Under the pieces are notes generated by a model that did no database searches, was not told the DNA's origin, and saw nothing but the letters and a program-made list of their open reading frames with translations. The translations under genes and the position numbers were made by a program. Of a DNA stretch of 64,000 nucleotides, positions 51,100-63,736 are shown piece by piece. Position 1 is the stretch's first letter. Each line of letters opens with the position of its first letter. This DNA comes from Heliopora coerulea (taxonomy: Eukaryota > Cnidaria > Anthozoa > Scleralcyonacea > Helioporidae), in contig JASJOG010000014.1 of assembly GCA_030142905.1 (NCBI GenBank), positions 434,001 to 498,000 on the forward strand. Reading direction: 5' to 3'.

Positions 51100-51500
51100 C
51101 TTTCTGCAAGAGGTGTGTACTGCAATTAATATTAATCTGTTAAAGTCATTTTCCATCATTCATTCCAATTGTTCCCTGGGCTCCAATTATCACCGGTATA
51201 ATCTTTACTTCTTTGAGATTCCACAATCGTTTTCGTTCTCGTCTCAAATCTTGATACACATCAATCTTCTCCTTTCCTTTCTTCACAGTTCTTGTGTCGA
51301 AGGGACAAGAAATATCTATCAACAGACATGACAGCCTAGATTTATTCACTGGAACTATATGTGGTCTATTATGATCCAGCTTGTTGTACGTTTGTATCGT
51401 AAAGTGCCATAATAACTTGAATTTATCTGTTTCACTCACTTACTTAGGTGTATGCTTACACCATGATTCCTCGCAGGGAATACCTGACTTCTTGCATAAT
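51100..51500 (-). pseudogene. Non-LTR retrotransposon copy 2, endonuclease tail only
   Basis: KFKLLWHFTIQTYNKLDHNR, then RPHIVPVNK and CLLIDISCPFD followed by YQDLRRERKRLWNLK, is the C-terminal restriction-like endonuclease (RPD-type and DI motif). A strongly 5'-truncated copy. Confidence 0.7.
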
Positions 51501-52660
51501 TTCAAGTGTACACTTTATTATAATTATATTTATTATTATTTTCGTGTTTCACACCAAATATTATGATCGGTGGTATTGTTGTTTCCCAGAACATCAAGCT
51601 ACGTCTCGTAGCCTTAGGTGTCCAGGACTCTGCGCAGAATCTTTGCTGTCCCAACAAACAAGCCTTTTGAAGCAAAGCAGTGTTCCATACAGTCCTATCT
51701 TACCATACCTTGTCTTTTAATTGTTACTTGTTATTAGTATATTTCTTTTTAGCCAGTTCATATTCTGGCCATTATTCCCTCCCACCAAATATTACTGGGA
51801 GGTAACCGAGGTACACATGTTCCCATTGGTTCACACCAAGGCTGGCGCGCTTCGGCTGTACGTTCACTACTCTGGCTGTACCACTCTACCAAGCACTTTC
51901 CTAATTATTGATTCCCCCTCAGAAAGCGCCGTCCGCTGCATTGTAGTGATTATCCTAATCACACTGTCCTCATCTCCAGTAATCTTTCTCACTGCTCTGG
52001 TTGCATCTTTGACACCACCTCCCAGGCACCCAATTATTACTGACACCACTTCCACTCTGTACATTCTTCTCTTTTCTTTGGTTTCGAATGCCAGCTGCTG
52101 ATACTTCTGTAACTTCGTTCTCGTCACCTCCTCGATGTTCTGCTCGGGAGGGTATGACATATCCACTAACCAGATCTTCCACGCTTTCTCGTCCTCTAAT
52201 GTCAAGTCTGGTCTGCGTGCAGAGCGGGTCTTTCTCGAAGTCCCAACACAACTTGAACCCGTTCCCTTTAGGACATGGCCTTTCTCCCATCTGGGAGAAG
52301 TTCTCTCTCAAATGGCCCAGCTAACAGCCAGTACCATCAAGGCATTGTTGTGCCTACCAAGATACTCGGTTCCTGCCAGAATCTCACACCCTGCAAGCAG
52401 GTGTTGAACGTTTTCATCATACTTCCTGCACAATCTACATTTTCCATCCCCGCCTCCCATCTCACGCAACACTTTCCACTTCCGAGTCTCCACCATCTGC
52501 TCCAACAAAACCATGATTCCAGCCGTCTTCTTCGGTGTGATATTTGGGTTTAACCACACAAGGCTCTCGTTCTCCTGCCCTGCAAACACTTGACTCTGCA
52601 TACCCTTCTGCTTATAATCGTTCTTCAACTTCTCTGTATATCCGTTCTGCATTCCTTTCT

Positions 52661-53617
52661 TCAGCTCAACCCAGCATCCTGCCCATTCTTTCTCCGTCTT
52701 CTCACCATTTTCCAAACTTCTTCCTCCCTGAACTCAACTTCCATTCCAACTTCGCGCAGCACTTGTCCTGCTTCCCTTTTTAAGCTCTTGTACTCGCTGT
52801 TATACTCTCTCTCCCAAGCAATTTTTATCCAGCGACTCGTGCAACAAAACATGTACGTTGCCAACCGCACCTTTGTTTCCTTATAAACCCGCCGCAGGCT
52901 CTTCAAACCGCGCGTTCCATCCTGTCTCTTCAGGTAGAGTCTCTCATCACCTGCCTGTTGGCTCAGCGTACCTCTCTTGCGTAGAATATCCTTCACCAAC
53001 ATGTCAAGGTCGTATAACTCCTGGGTGAACTGGCATACATTCATGGCGTAGGCCTCAACTGGGATGACTCTGCAATTGATCGCTCTCATGAGATTCTTAT
53101 CATGCAGCTCAAGCTCCACGAGGTTTTCCAACCTTTTTCGCATTTCTTCCTTCATTTTCTCCATTACTTTCTCTTTGTCGATCCGCTTCCCCAGCTCTAT
53201 TCCAAGGAATTTGTAGAAGTCGTCTTTCTCTGGGTCCAGCGCCTCTTCCCTCTCTTCCAATATAGTTAGGCTCTCGCCTTTAGTCATCTTACCTCTTCTA
53301 AATACTATCTCCTCACATTTCTTCACCCCGTACACTGCCCCTGCATGGTCTCTAGCTTTTACGATTATCTCGTTAGCAGTTTCCAACTGTTTATGACTTT
53401 CCTGGTAGGTCTTCAGGTCATCAATAAATAAGCTGTGCGTCCTCTTCGTGAGTCTTTCACGGGGGGGTCCCATCCTATATCCTGTTGTTTCCTCCAGTAG
53501 CATTGTAACTGGGACCTCAGTCAGACGGAATCCTACCGGTAAATAAGTGTCCCTTTGTAAAAAACCACACCGTATTCTAATCCATCTACTCTGTACCTTG
53601 TGATTTCCAACACTCAA
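52661..53617 (-). CDS. RT palm/thumb part of copy 3
   Basis: 318 codons open. The catalytic box reads HSLFIDDLKTYQ, a FIDD form of the usual YxDD. It is followed by YGVKKCEEIVFRRGKM, FYKFLGIELGKRID (RT thumb entry) and helical thumb sequence to RGLKSLRRVYKETKVRL. Upstream RT fingers are in other frames. RT copies element RNA at the nicked target. Non-functional as it stands because the frame is interrupted. Confidence 0.7.
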   Translation of the reverse strand: MSVGNHKVQSRWIRIRCGFLQRDTYLPVGFRLTEVPVTMLLEETTGYRMGPPRERLTKRTHSLFIDDLKTYQESHKQLETANEIIVKARDHAGAVYGVKKCEEIVFRRGKMTKGESLTILEEREEALDPEKDDFYKFLGIELGKRIDKEKVMEKMKEEMRKRLENLVELELHDKNLMRAINCRVIPVEAYAMNVCQFTQELYDLDMLVKDILRKRGTLSQQAGDERLYLKRQDGTRGLKSLRRVYKETKVRLATYMFCCTSRWIKIAWEREYNSEYKSLKREAGQVLREVGMEVEFREEEVWKMVRRRRKNGQDAGLS

Positions 53618-55799
53618 CTCTAACCGTGTCTTTCAACTGCTCATCAATTTTCGTAGCACATTTATAAGCGGCTTAGGTACCCCCATCCAACCACCATCCA
53701 GTCATGGTGGATTTTGTAGTACGCCTTCCTGTGGTCTTAAAACGTGACTGCCAGGTCCCTCTTGTGTTCTCTCACCTCGTCCATTATACATTTATCAATA
53801 AGTAGTTGGTCAACAGTACCCAACACTCCCTCTGAGGTTCCTAGCTGTCTTTCATTCCATATCCCGTTCCTTCGTGCATGATTTCTCATGTACCGTCCTA
53901 TCATACCAGTGAATAACTTGTACGAGGTATTTTAGACAAGTTATTGGTCTGTACTCCTCCTCAAATGACAAGTCCTCGATCTTCGGTGAAAGGACTGTCC
54001 TGCCTAAAATCATCCATTCTGAAATGCCTTCTAGATCATCATAACAGCTCTTCATTGTTCTTTCTAAAGCCTTCCGGGTTCCACTAAATTTCTTCCACCA
54101 GAAATTCTGGATTCCGTCTATACCAGGCGAGGTTTCAATTCTTCTTCTTCTTCATAACTTTCACAACGGTCTCCTCACGTATCTCAATATCCTGTACATC
54201 CCTGATCTTTCTCAACTCCTCCTTGATTTTTTCCATCCACGGTTGCTCAATAGTAATCTTCCGCTTCCACACACCTCCTCAAAATTGCACAAATCTCTTC
54301 ATTGCTGGGGGCTTATCCCTAAATTCCTTGGTGCTATTCACTATCTTGTCGAAAGTCCCCTCATCTATAACAAACATTGCGTTATTCTTTCTTCTCTTCC
54401 TCTTCCCTACTGCTTTCAGCAATATCACTTTCTTCACCCTCAGCTCATCCAATCACTTCTCCGAGGCCTCCACAAGGTCCTGCGTGCCTGCTGACCCTCG
54501 TTCTACATACCTCCTTGATTCTTGTAAGATCCTCACTTCTTTCCTCGTTGCTTTTCTTTGTGTCCGGCGATAGAGCTCATTATTCACTCTCGCTGTTCTC
54601 TGCCTCAGTGCCTTAATCTGGTTGCGCTACTTCCTCTCTCTTCTATTTCCTTCTCCGTTCAATCTCCTTCCGATGCCCAGGACTCTCATCTTGGCATTCA
54701 GTGATCTTGCTTTTGCCCTTCCTGTTGCATAAACTGCATCTGTGGTCTCATCCAACTTATTGCTACTTTTGAGATATTCGCTAAATATCTTATTTGCACA
54801 CTGTGCTATTTCTAGAGGCAGCTTTTTAAGTTTCGGAAGTCTTTTTCTCTCTTCGATGTTGGTCGCATTTGGTGGTGTTAGCTGTGCTAACTCTCCTGTG
54901 AAAACCTCTCTTAATGCTTCTTCTCCCTCTGTCTCTGCTGCTTCATCTGCTTCTGTTCCTATACCGGGTTCCTGCTTCACTTCCTTCTCTGACACTCCTA
55001 CCAATCTCTCTGTCTCCTCCAATTCCCCATCTTCAACTCCTGCCTCAGTTCCCTCCTCCCCACGTTCTTCATTCCTCTTTCTTACCAAGACAAGGTTCAC
55101 AATCTAGCTCTCTCAGCTTTTGATCTTTTGACCTCTCTCCAAACACTTGTTCCCATCTCTCACCTACCCCCTTCATGAAACCAAGTCGACGTTCCATTTC
55201 CTCCGTATCTATTTCAACCGATCGGACCTTCTGTCATCCAGTGCATACTCTCTGGTGGTGCCTCAGTCTCAGACTTCTCAAATCGTCCTTCTAGCTGAAC
55301 CATTACTTCCTTCTCTAATTTGAACCTCCTGGCATTATCTCCTAGGTTCTGGGCTGAGACAGTCTTCTTTGTCTACGCTTAATTTGACCATCTCTTTTTA
55401 ACACGCTTCGTAAATCCGCTTCCTCTCTCTCTTTCCTCAGTTTCTATCTTGACGTGTAGTACTTTCTCCTCCAAAATCCACTCCGGCCTCTTCCTTCTCC
55501 TCGGTTGTTTATGGGTGCTCTAGTACTATTCTCAGTTTGCACTGCATTTGTTCGGTCTAGAGCATCTACTTCTAAAGGTAAAGGTCGACGCATGACTTCA
55601 TGCCCCAGCAGTTAATATATGGACTACCGGTAAGCTTAACATACACGGGAATGGTCCGTCCGCCTGAAGTTGCCCGGTTTATCAGGCAAAGCTTTTCTTA
55701 AAACACAGGTTTGCCACCTCTGTGAGTTATATGTTCGCAATCTTCTGTCGTGTCGACTACCATTCTGGCATCCCCTCAGCAGATAACTCCACCTTGGGA

Positions 55800-56040
55800 T
55801 GACGGATTTTTCTGTCAGGGTTTTCCTTCTCTTAGACGATTACTGCCACGTTGACGAGTTCCATCTACCCGGGTTTTTCTGTCGGAGTTTCCCTTCCATT
55901 AGACGATTGCTATACGCTAACGAGATTCATCCCCCCGGGTTTCCTGTTGGGGTTTCCTTATAATGGAGTTTTCTTTCTCCTAGATGGGTTGCCTTCATCA
56001 CGGCTTAAGAGCCCCATCTCCCCTTCCTGTAACCCCTGGT
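55800..56040. repeat. Tandem ~67-bp leader repeats of copy 3
   Basis: Three to four imperfect units, each with GGGTTTTTCTGTCGG-type start, TTAGACGATT and a pyrimidine-rich end. They lie at the 5' end of the element and resemble in layout the repeats at 63737-63884. Confidence 0.6.
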
Positions 56041-56155
56041 AGGCAGGCTTGAGGGTACTATCACTTGCTCAAAGTGAACACTCAGACTAGTGTAGGCAAG
56101 GAGTCGTTTTACTTCTCCATGCTAGACCGGCCTAGGCAAGATCTAGCCAGTGCCC

Positions 56156-56156
<1 letters not shown>

Positions 56157-56189
<33 letters not shown>
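56157..56189. repeat. (TAA)n microsatellite
   Basis: Eleven TAT/ATT triplets. Similar tracts at 56282-56297 and 58555-58660 mark retroelement borders. Confidence 0.9.
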
Positions 56190-56190
<1 letters not shown>

Positions 56191-56232
56191 AACTCGCACA
56201 CCACCCTACTAAGGACAGTGGAAGGGGTCTCA

Positions 56233-56297
56233 GCCTGCTACGGGCTCCCAGCATCCCGCCAGGTAAGGCCGCAAAAGACATAATAATTATTATTATT
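56233..56297. repeat. 65-bp direct repeat, 3' side of copy 4 (target duplication)
   Basis: Begins GCCTGCTACGGGCTCCCAGC and ends in (ATT)n. An identical segment lies at 58508-58572, on the other side of copy 4. Confidence 0.85.
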
Positions 56298-56299
56298 TT

Positions 56300-58507
56300 A
56301 ATTTAAAATACTCAGCTTAAATAGCCGCTGGTCACATGTTAGTACGCTGAGGGCAAGCTGTATCTCACAGCCTTAGGCCTCAAGCACATTTCGCAGAATC
56401 CTTGCAGATCCGAGTAGTGTTGCTTTCTGCAGGAGTTTGATCTTTGTTGGAACTCCAATCTTCCCGAGGTATTTGCCAAGGTTCTTGGTAACCATACCTA
56501 GTGAACCAACCACCACTGGAACCACACACGTTTTGATGTCCCATAGACGTGCAATCTCTCTTCTAAGGTCCTGGTACTTTTGGATCTTCTCTTTTTCTTT
56601 TGCTGCAATATTAGCATCTGCAGGCACAGCAATGTCGATTACTATGCACTCATTCTCTTTCCTGTTTACCAGTACAGTATCCGGTCTCCGGGCTTCAATT
56701 TCACGATCCGTCTGGATGGTAAAGTCCCACAGCATTTTTATGGTAGCATTTTCAATGACTGGTTCCGGCTTGTGTTCGTACCATTTCTCTTCGACGTCAA
56801 GTCCACGCTGTTTTGCGATTGCCCAGTGCACAATCCTGGCAACGTTGTCATGTCGATGTTTATATTGAATCTGTGCCATCTTACTACATTCACACAACAA
56901 GTGGCCCACCGTCTCGTCTTTCACACCACACATTCTACATAAAGGAGATAGCTGTTGTTTGTCGATTTTTGCTTTGATCGCATTAGTTCTCAACGCTTGA
57001 TCTTGGGCCGCTGTGATCAGACCCTCGGTCTCCTTTTTCAAGTCTCCTCTCATCATCCAGTCCCACGATGCCCCATCTCTGATATCTTCAGTTTGACGTA
57101 AGATCTGACCATGCAATGTCTTAGCCTTCCAGTCCTCTAGTCTTTTTCTCCTCTTCCTTTCTTTGAAATGTTCGGCAGACTCATCTTCCTCCGAGTTTGA
57201 GAAACTCTCATTCCTCACCGCCCCAAGCAGTGCTTCCTCACTTTTCAGGACATAATTGGACAGGCCTATCTCTTCAGCACGTACGCAGTCCTCAACTCCA
57301 ATCAGCCCCCGACCACCACATCGTCTTGGAAGGTACAAGCGGTCAACATTCGCTCGAGGGTGTAGCATTCCATAGATTGTCATCCGTTTCCTTGTCTTCC
57401 TGTCCATGTTCTCCAGCTCAGCTTTAGACCAGTTCACTATCCCGGCACCATAACGTTGCACTGGCACGGCCCATGTGTTCAAGGCTAGCATGGTGTTCCT
57501 TCCATTTAACTTAGATTTTAAAACCTTGTTCACTCTGTAGAAGTACTCACTGGTCAGCGCTTCCTTCATTTTGTCGTGAAGCAGATCGTCGTACTCAAGG
57601 ACCCCGAGATACTTGTATCCATCATCCTCTACCGTTTTCATCTGTCGCCCCTCTGGGAGGTCAATTCCTTCAGATTTCACAACCTTTCCTCTCTTTAAAA
57701 CGAGTACACCACACTTCTTAAGGCCGAACTCCATGCCGATATCACTGCTGACTATCCGGACAGTATTCACTAGAGAATCAATTTCACGCTCATCTTTTCC
57801 ATACAGCTTTAGGTCGTCCATGTATAACAGATAGTTAATGGACCCAGCATCCTTTCCTAGTTGGTATCTTCTTTTGCAGCTTCGCAAGACAATCGACAGC
57901 GGTATCAAGCAGATGACAAACAACAGGGGTGATAGACTGTCGCCCTGGAAAATACCTCGTTGAATTTTGACTTCCCCTAAAGTTTGGCCATTTGATGTAA
58001 GCACCGTCTTCCAATTTTGCATGCTCTCTCGTACTAATCGCTGGATATTAGTAGCTATTCCAGTAAGTTCCAGCGTTTCCAGAAGCCAGGAATGAGGCAC
58101 CATGTCGTAAGCCTCACGATAGTCAATCCAGGCCATCGCCAGATTCGTTTTTCTACGCTTACAATTCCGTAGTACCATTTTATCTATGAGGAGTTGGTCT
58201 TTAGTCCCCCTTGAACGTTTCCATAACCCTTTTTGTTCCTCAGGAAGTAAGTGTCTAGTCTCAAGATGGTCGTACATTTTTTCCGAAAGCATTCCGCTGA
58301 GTAATTTCCACATAAGTGGAAGACATGTTATGGGCCGGAAGTTTTCCACAGCATTTTCCAGTGACGGATCCTTTATACAGAGAATCGTTCTTCCTTAGTT
58401 CATCCATTGCGGCACGGAGCAAGATTCCAGAATTACATTAAGTTGTTCTGCAATGCGACAATGAAGTGCTTTAAAATTCTTCAGCCAAAATCCCTGTACG
58501 CCATCCG
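56300..58507 (-). mobile_element. Non-LTR retrotransposon copy 4, 5'-truncated, with ~65-bp target duplication
   Basis: The copy carries one long open frame and is bounded by the 65-bp duplicate ending in (TAA)n. R4/Dong-type elements are known to insert in TAA repeats. The 5' end is cut within the RT N-terminus (the sequence just upstream, CPDGVQGFWLKNF-like, breaks at 58508). Confidence 0.8.
56373..58349 (-). CDS. Reverse transcriptase with C-terminal restriction-like endonuclease (658 aa, N-terminus missing)
   Basis: RT motifs in order: [19 protein letters not shown] (residues 3-22), [20 protein letters not shown] (about 68-87), the [13 protein letters not shown] block, the catalytic YMDD box in [15 protein letters not shown], and GYKYLGVLE. 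Then a CX2CX8HX4C knuckle ([19 protein letters not shown]) and the PD-(D/E)xK-type endonuclease ([20 protein letters not shown], then [14 protein letters not shown]). This order defines the R2/R4/Dong-type class. The frame is intact for 658 codons, the best preserved in the cluster, but the start of the protein is lost to 5' truncation. Confidence 0.88.
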   Translation of the reverse strand: MENFRPITCLPLMWKLLSGMLSEKMYDHLETRHLLPEEQKGLWKRSRGTKDQLLIDKMVLRNCKRRKTNLAMAWIDYREAYDMVPHSWLLETLELTGIATNIQRLVRESMQNWKTVLTSNGQTLGEVKIQRGIFQGDSLSPLLFVICLIPLSIVLRSCKRRYQLGKDAGSINYLLYMDDLKLYGKDEREIDSLVNTVRIVSSDIGMEFGLKKCGVLVLKRGKVVKSEGIDLPEGRQMKTVEDDGYKYLGVLEYDDLLHDKMKEALTSEYFYRVNKVLKSKLNGRNTMLALNTWAVPVQRYGAGIVNWSKAELENMDRKTRKRMTIYGMLHPRANVDRLYLPRRCGGRGLIGVEDCVRAEEIGLSNYVLKSEEALLGAVRNESFSNSEEDESAEHFKERKRRKRLEDWKAKTLHGQILRQTEDIRDGASWDWMMRGDLKKETEGLITAAQDQALRTNAIKAKIDKQQLSPLCRMCGVKDETVGHLLCECSKMAQIQYKHRHDNVARIVHWAIAKQRGLDVEEKWYEHKPEPVIENATIKMLWDFTIQTDREIEARRPDTVLVNRKENECIVIDIAVPADANIAAKEKEKIQKYQDLRREIARLWDIKTCVVPVVVGSLGMVTKNLGKYLGKIGVPTKIKLLQKATLLGSARILRNVLEA

Positions 58508-58572
58508 GCCTGCTACGGGCTCCCAGCATCCCGCCAGGTAAGGCCGCAAAAGACATAATAATTATTATTATT
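58508..58572. repeat. 65-bp direct repeat, 5' side of copy 4
   Basis: Second copy of the segment at 56233-56297, running into a longer (TAA)n tract. Confidence 0.85.
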
Positions 58573-58660
58573 ATTTAAATTATTATTATTATTTAAATTA
58601 TTATTATTATTATTTGAATTATTATTATTATCATTATCATTATTATTGTTATTATTTTCT
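58573..58660. repeat. (TAA)n microsatellite with ATTTAAATT interruptions
   Basis: ATT triplets broken by AAATT and by CAT variants, lying between copies 4 and 5. Confidence 0.9.
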
Positions 58661-61000
58661 CAATTCTCACAGCTTGATATTCTGCCGGTAATCTCAATGT
58701 CAGCCATCTACAGCCAGTAGTCTAGGGTAACATTGGTCCATTCAACTTTCTAGAGTCTTTCTTAATATCCTCGCTGTTCCCAAAATCGAAGTCTTCTGGT
58801 GATGTTCTATATTAAGTTTTACTCCTAACCTATCTATCCATTTTTCCAGCTTCTTGCTCACAGTACCGAGTAATCCGATAACTTCCGGTAATACATCTAC
58901 CCTCTTCGTTGACCACAACTCTTTAATTTCCCATTTTAGCTCGTCATACTTCCAAACCTTCTCCTTTTCTTTCACTCCAACATTTTTATCATCAGGGATG
59001 GCAACGTCAACAATTAAACATTTCTATTCTTCTTTTTCCACAATAACTATATCTGGTTTTCGATATTCTATGTAATGATAACACTGTATCATGAAATCCC
59101 ATAGCACCTTTATCTCATCAGATTCCACCACTCCTTTCAGGGCATTATCATACCAATGAGTTCCTCGCTTCAAGCTATATTTCCTACATAATGTCCAATG
59201 GACTATTCTTGCCACGTTATCATGTCTTTTTTATATCCCCTTCGAACAAGCTTTTTGCATACGCTAATCAAATGTCCCACACTTTCTGCTTTTCACCACA
59301 CATTCGACATAGGGGTGATTCAACAGTCCTATCTATGTTGAACTTGATTTAGTTAGTTCTTAATGCCTGTTCTTGCGCAGCAAAGATAAGAGATTCTGTT
59401 TCTGTCTTTAAGTCACAGTTTTTCCAACCACAACCACTTCTTCTCCTTGTCAATGTCATCACTTGTCTCCCTATAGTATTGGCCATACATCTTATTGCTC
59501 CACTTCTGCTCTCTTTCCTCTGTCTTACTTCTCTTGTACCCTTCTTTTGTCAAACATTCTTCCGTAATGATTATGTCCCCTTGTCTAACCAGTACTAACA
59601 GCGGCTCTACGGTATTCTTAACATACCACCATTCTCTTCTGCTCGTACACAACTTTCACAACTCATTAGTCCCCTTCTTCCTTTTCCTTTTGGTAGATAT
59701 AACCTATCTACATCACTTCTAGGATGAAAGCTACCATGCACTGTTAGCAATTTCCTCGACTTTTTATCCAAGCTTTGTAACTCCTCATTACTCCATTTAA
59801 CAATTCCTGCTCCATACCTGAGTACTGTTAACGCCCACCAGTTAATCGTTTGAAACTATCAGTTTAACATTAAAATCAATCTCAATCTTCTCAAGTATTC
59901 TTTCTTGAACTTGTTTATCATTGCCTCTTCCCTAATTTCGTCCATCTCTAAGATCCCCCAATATTTATATCCCTCATCTTCAACAATTTTTATCGTTTCT
60001 CCAATTGGCAAAACAATACCTTCACACTCTACAACCTTTCCTCTTTTCAGGATCAACACTTCGCATTTCTTGATACCAAATTCCATTCCCAACCTGTACT
60101 AACGAGTTGTATAGTCTTGACCAAGGAATCAATTTGAACTTCACTCTTACCATATAATATTAGATCATCCATAAATAACAAGTAATTGATCCTTTGCTAT
60201 TTACCTTTGAACTCGTATCCCCCTTACACATTCCTTAATACTAGACTCAGTGATATATACTTGTACTGATTTGTACGTGTCCTAACCTCTCTACACTTGA
60301 TGTCAATTCTGTTTTCCCTTCAGACACACTGTGACTTATAAACCGTTCCACGTTCTCAGCAATCCCAAACATTTTTAAACATTCAGTGATCCCCGAGTGT
60401 AATATCATATCATAGGCTTTTCTATAATCTATCCAAACCATAACCTGGTTGGTATTTCTCTTCCTGCAATCTTTCAGAACCATATTATCTATGATAGCTG
60501 GTCTTTTGTCCCCCTACTATTTCTTCTGCATCTTTTTTGCTCATTTGGCAGCACCATGTTACCCTCCAAGAACCCGTATATACTTTCAGTGATAATCCCA
60601 GTCATGAGCTTCTACACTAAAGGCAAATAAGTTATAGGTCGAAGGTTGTCTGAAACGTTACCCTTCGTTGGATCGTTCACACATAACACAGTTCCGTCAG
60701 ACGTCATCCACTCAGGAAGTTCGTCTTCATCATTTAAGATTTTTTCCATCTGATCTGCTATTCTTTGATGGCATGATGTCAAATATTTAAGCCAAAAGCC
60801 TTGCACTCGGTCAAGTCCTGGGGCTTTCTAATTAGGCATCTTCCTGTGCATCTCAACTTTCTCCTTAGTTATCTGTAGATCGTCTTGTGAAGAGTATGTT
60901 ACATTTTCCTTGATTTGTTCCAACCATTCTGCTTGCTTATTGTGGTCTTTCACTTCATCCCAAATTCCTCCCCAGAACAGTTTGCTTTCTTCGGCGTTAG

Positions 61001-62525
61001 CAGGGACGTAGCGAAGTCGTGGTAGTTGGGGGTGTAATGTAGTCATCTACCTGATTTTAAAAACTATTTTGAAAATTTACCTGAATTTTTCCCCTAATAT
61101 TTTGGCTTTTTTCTGAATTTGACCATACCTAGTATTTTCTGCGCATGTTATGCATGGTAATAATAATATTATTTAATTAATATCTTCTGGTTATTGTTAT
61201 TATTAATATAAAATCTTTGTACATAATAGAATTTACATGTTCCTTTCAAAATCCGCATAGTTTAACTAATCCGCCGAATTTTGTGGTATAGAGTAATTAA
61301 GTTTACGTAAAATTACACTGTGTAGTAATATAATATAGGAATACTATTAATATTAATCAATTAATGTAAGACAAGCTTAAATGTATATTTGGCTAAAATT
61401 CAAAGGCAAAATATGAGTCTCTATCCATGTTTTAACAGCAAGTTAATGTTTTCTCTAGATCTTTAAACTTAGGCGTCAGACCGTCGTGTTTTGATTCCTG
61501 ATGATGTGTCGTGTTATCTGCGTTTAATACTTTGTCACATCGCAAGTAAACGACGCGCTTTCGGTTGGACCGCTCAAATTTCCTACGTTTCATGGTAGTC
61601 TTGCATAGACTATTATTCTATATAATGTAATTTTCCGAACTTAAAAGTTGAAATATATATAATAAAGCCTTGTCGGGCCATAAATTATAATCAGATTTAG
61701 AAACTCCGTCACTAGTTTGTTGCCGAACTGCAGGATGTAGCAAAATATGCAATTATTAATAGAATGACCGTACAAAACTTACCATATCCTCAATTAAGAA
61801 GGTTTTGAGAGATATTAAATTATACATTCCTTTTATGATATTCTGTCAGACTGTCACCGCGCCGACGCGGCGTCATTTGCCTAGAAAAGACTAAAGTGCA
61901 GTAAAACGTCCCATATTCATCGCCCATAGTAAGCTAGGCACCGTAATTTCTTAAATGAGAATAACATAACAAAATTTTATAAAACAACCTGTACTACAAC
62001 ACAGTACCCTCGGCTGTGCTGAAGCGACGATTTTAGCCTTTTAGGCAGCAATTATAACCAAAGCGAATGATGGCATTCCCTTCCTACTTAATGCCTATGG
62101 CCTTGTGTAATCTAATATTATCGGCAATTTTGCGGGAAGTTAAAGCATTTTAACTATTTTCCAAATGTGTCAGCTTTCGTTTGCGTTGTGACTGCGGGAA
62201 GTGTCGGATATGTTATACACATCCAATTTGAAGAACTGCTTTCTCTTGATGGTAAACTAAACTAAATTAAACCAAAATGAATTAAACCTGTTATCACTGT
62301 TATGTTGATACAAGAAATTCGCACACATATCCAAGCTAACTTCGCTTAATCTTCCTGATTTTCCGTACCGCAATATTTTTTGTCTTTCTCCCCTTAGCAG
62401 ATTTGTTTACCTGAGTCGTTTACCTGATTTTTAACCTGATTGTTTCATGACTTACCTGATTTTTTCGCATCGTCTCAGTTGGGGGGTGTCGCACCTCCCA
62501 CACCACCCCACTCGCTACGTCCCCG
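61001..62525. mobile_element. 1.5-kb non-autonomous hAT-type element inside copy 5
   Basis: The left end CAGGGACGTAGCGA is mirrored by TCGCTACGTCCCCG. GGCGTTAG is duplicated exactly at 60993-61000 and 62526-62533. There is no transposase; the interior is AT-rich with repeated ACCTGATTTT near both ends. Confidence 0.9.
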
Positions 62526-62932
62526 GGCGTTAGGTATGATTTTTTCTAGCCAGGGTTCCTCATTTATTTCTTGGTAAAACCTCTTCTGATCCACACTGAA
62601 CAATCTATTTTGTCTATACTGTTTTATTCTTTGCTCTTACCTTTTCACCTTCACCTTTTTTGCAATTACTCTTTGCTTCAACTCCTCAATAACAACTGTC
62701 ATACCTTTTGTTTTTACGTTATACTTCCTTTCCAATACTTTGTACTTTCCTTCCCTTCTTAATTCCCTTCTTCACTTAAGTTCCAGTATTGCTAAGTCTT
62801 TCTGTATCTGCTTAATATCAACAATCCGTCTTTTCCACGATAGCTTTTTATTTCTTTTTGTTGTATTTTTCTTCTTCATCCCTATCCTCTCCGCCACTAA
62901 CATACTAGCAGTTTTTAGTAACCTACGTTGTT

Positions 62933-63385
62933 TCAACACGTTGTTAACCCTTCTTGTTTCTTCCACCACTCTTCTCTGTCTGGATTTTTCATTAACTCCA
63001 CTGTCTTTCTCACCATTTCCTTCTCTTCATTCGATGCATTTTCAAAATCATTCAATGCTATGTTTTCGGTGTTGGCACTCTGCTTGTTGACATTATTCTC
63101 TTCCTCTATATTTTCTATCCCTTGTCCACTATTAGTTCTGTCTGTGCAGTCCTTACTGTTATTGCCATTTTCTTCTTCTGTTCCCACTGTGGCCAACTTC
63201 TCTTCATCTCTCTCTTCTTCCTGTATCACTCTTCTTCTTATTTCTTCCAATTCAATCGCCGTTAACCACTCGTTTTTCCTAATCATTCTTTCCTGGTCAC
63301 ACAATCTCTTCTCTGATACTGAAAATAATTCTCTCTCTCCATATTCTCTGCGTTTTTTTGCCAGTAACCACGACTGGTTTTCCAT
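62933..63385 (-). pseudogene. N-terminal region of retrotransposon copy 5
   Basis: 150 codons of charged sequence (KRLCDQERMIRKNEWLTAIE, EEIRRRVIQEEERDEEKL). The same kind of NEWL...ELEEI block appears in copy 1 (50282-50470, INEWLSEEEIEEI), so the two are related elements. No zinc finger is visible. Confidence 0.6.
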
Positions 63386-63736
63386 TCTTCTGTAAATAGT
63401 TTACTTAAATAGAAACATTCCATAACAGCTACGTTCACCGCCTTTTCCAATTTCATTATTGTAATGACAGCAGTAGCATGATTACTACTGTAATCATGTG
63501 CTGCTGTTCCACAGAACACCCGCCGGAAGAGAGACCTTCACTTACAGACCCAGCCCCATTCACGTCGTTATCTAAGCTTCTATTTCTTCTTTCCATCATA
63601 TTAATGAGGATGATATGGCAAACTATTACCCCGCCAGATGCCAACCTGGAATTTCAAGGCATCAGAGTATATGGTTGTTATCTTCATTGATCCACCATTA
63701 TGTGAGTTACATCCCACGGTAATACAGCCATACCCG

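Larger units (their letters stand above)
51510..56050 (-). mobile_element. Non-LTR retrotransposon copy 3 (divergent subfamily, nearly full length)
   Basis: From 3' to 5': an endonuclease tail (WLVDMSYPPEQNIEEV, VVSVIIGCLGGGVKDA) at 51867-52205; a zinc-knuckle (CRLCRKYDENVQHLLAGC) at about 52400-52440; a 318-codon RT/thumb frame; RT N-terminal parts at 53852-54200; an N-terminal acidic region at 54627-55100; and a tandem-repeat leader at 55800-56040. Several frameshifts. It is related to but clearly different from copies 4 and 5. Confidence 0.75.
58680..63700 (-). mobile_element. Non-LTR retrotransposon copy 5, near full length, interrupted by a hAT-type element
   Basis: From 3' to 5': endonuclease (YRKPDIVIVEKEE at about 59030-59070; YDELKWEIKELWSTKRVDVL at 58860-58960); thumb with GYKYWGILE and FGIKKCEVLILKRGKVV (59859-60092); the MDD box near 60165; NQVMVWIDYRKAYDMILHSG (60247-60483); LRPITYLPLV and MQGFWLKYL (60612-60806); SKLFWGGIWDEV (60960-61000); and beyond the insertion, N-terminal sequence to about 63640. 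Many frameshifts and stops. A tandem-repeat leader follows at 63737. Confidence 0.78.

Noticed and set aside
54742..55123. Ser/Leu-rich plus-strand frames over copy 3
   Set aside because: Reverse-strand shadows of the acidic N-terminal region of the retrotransposon.
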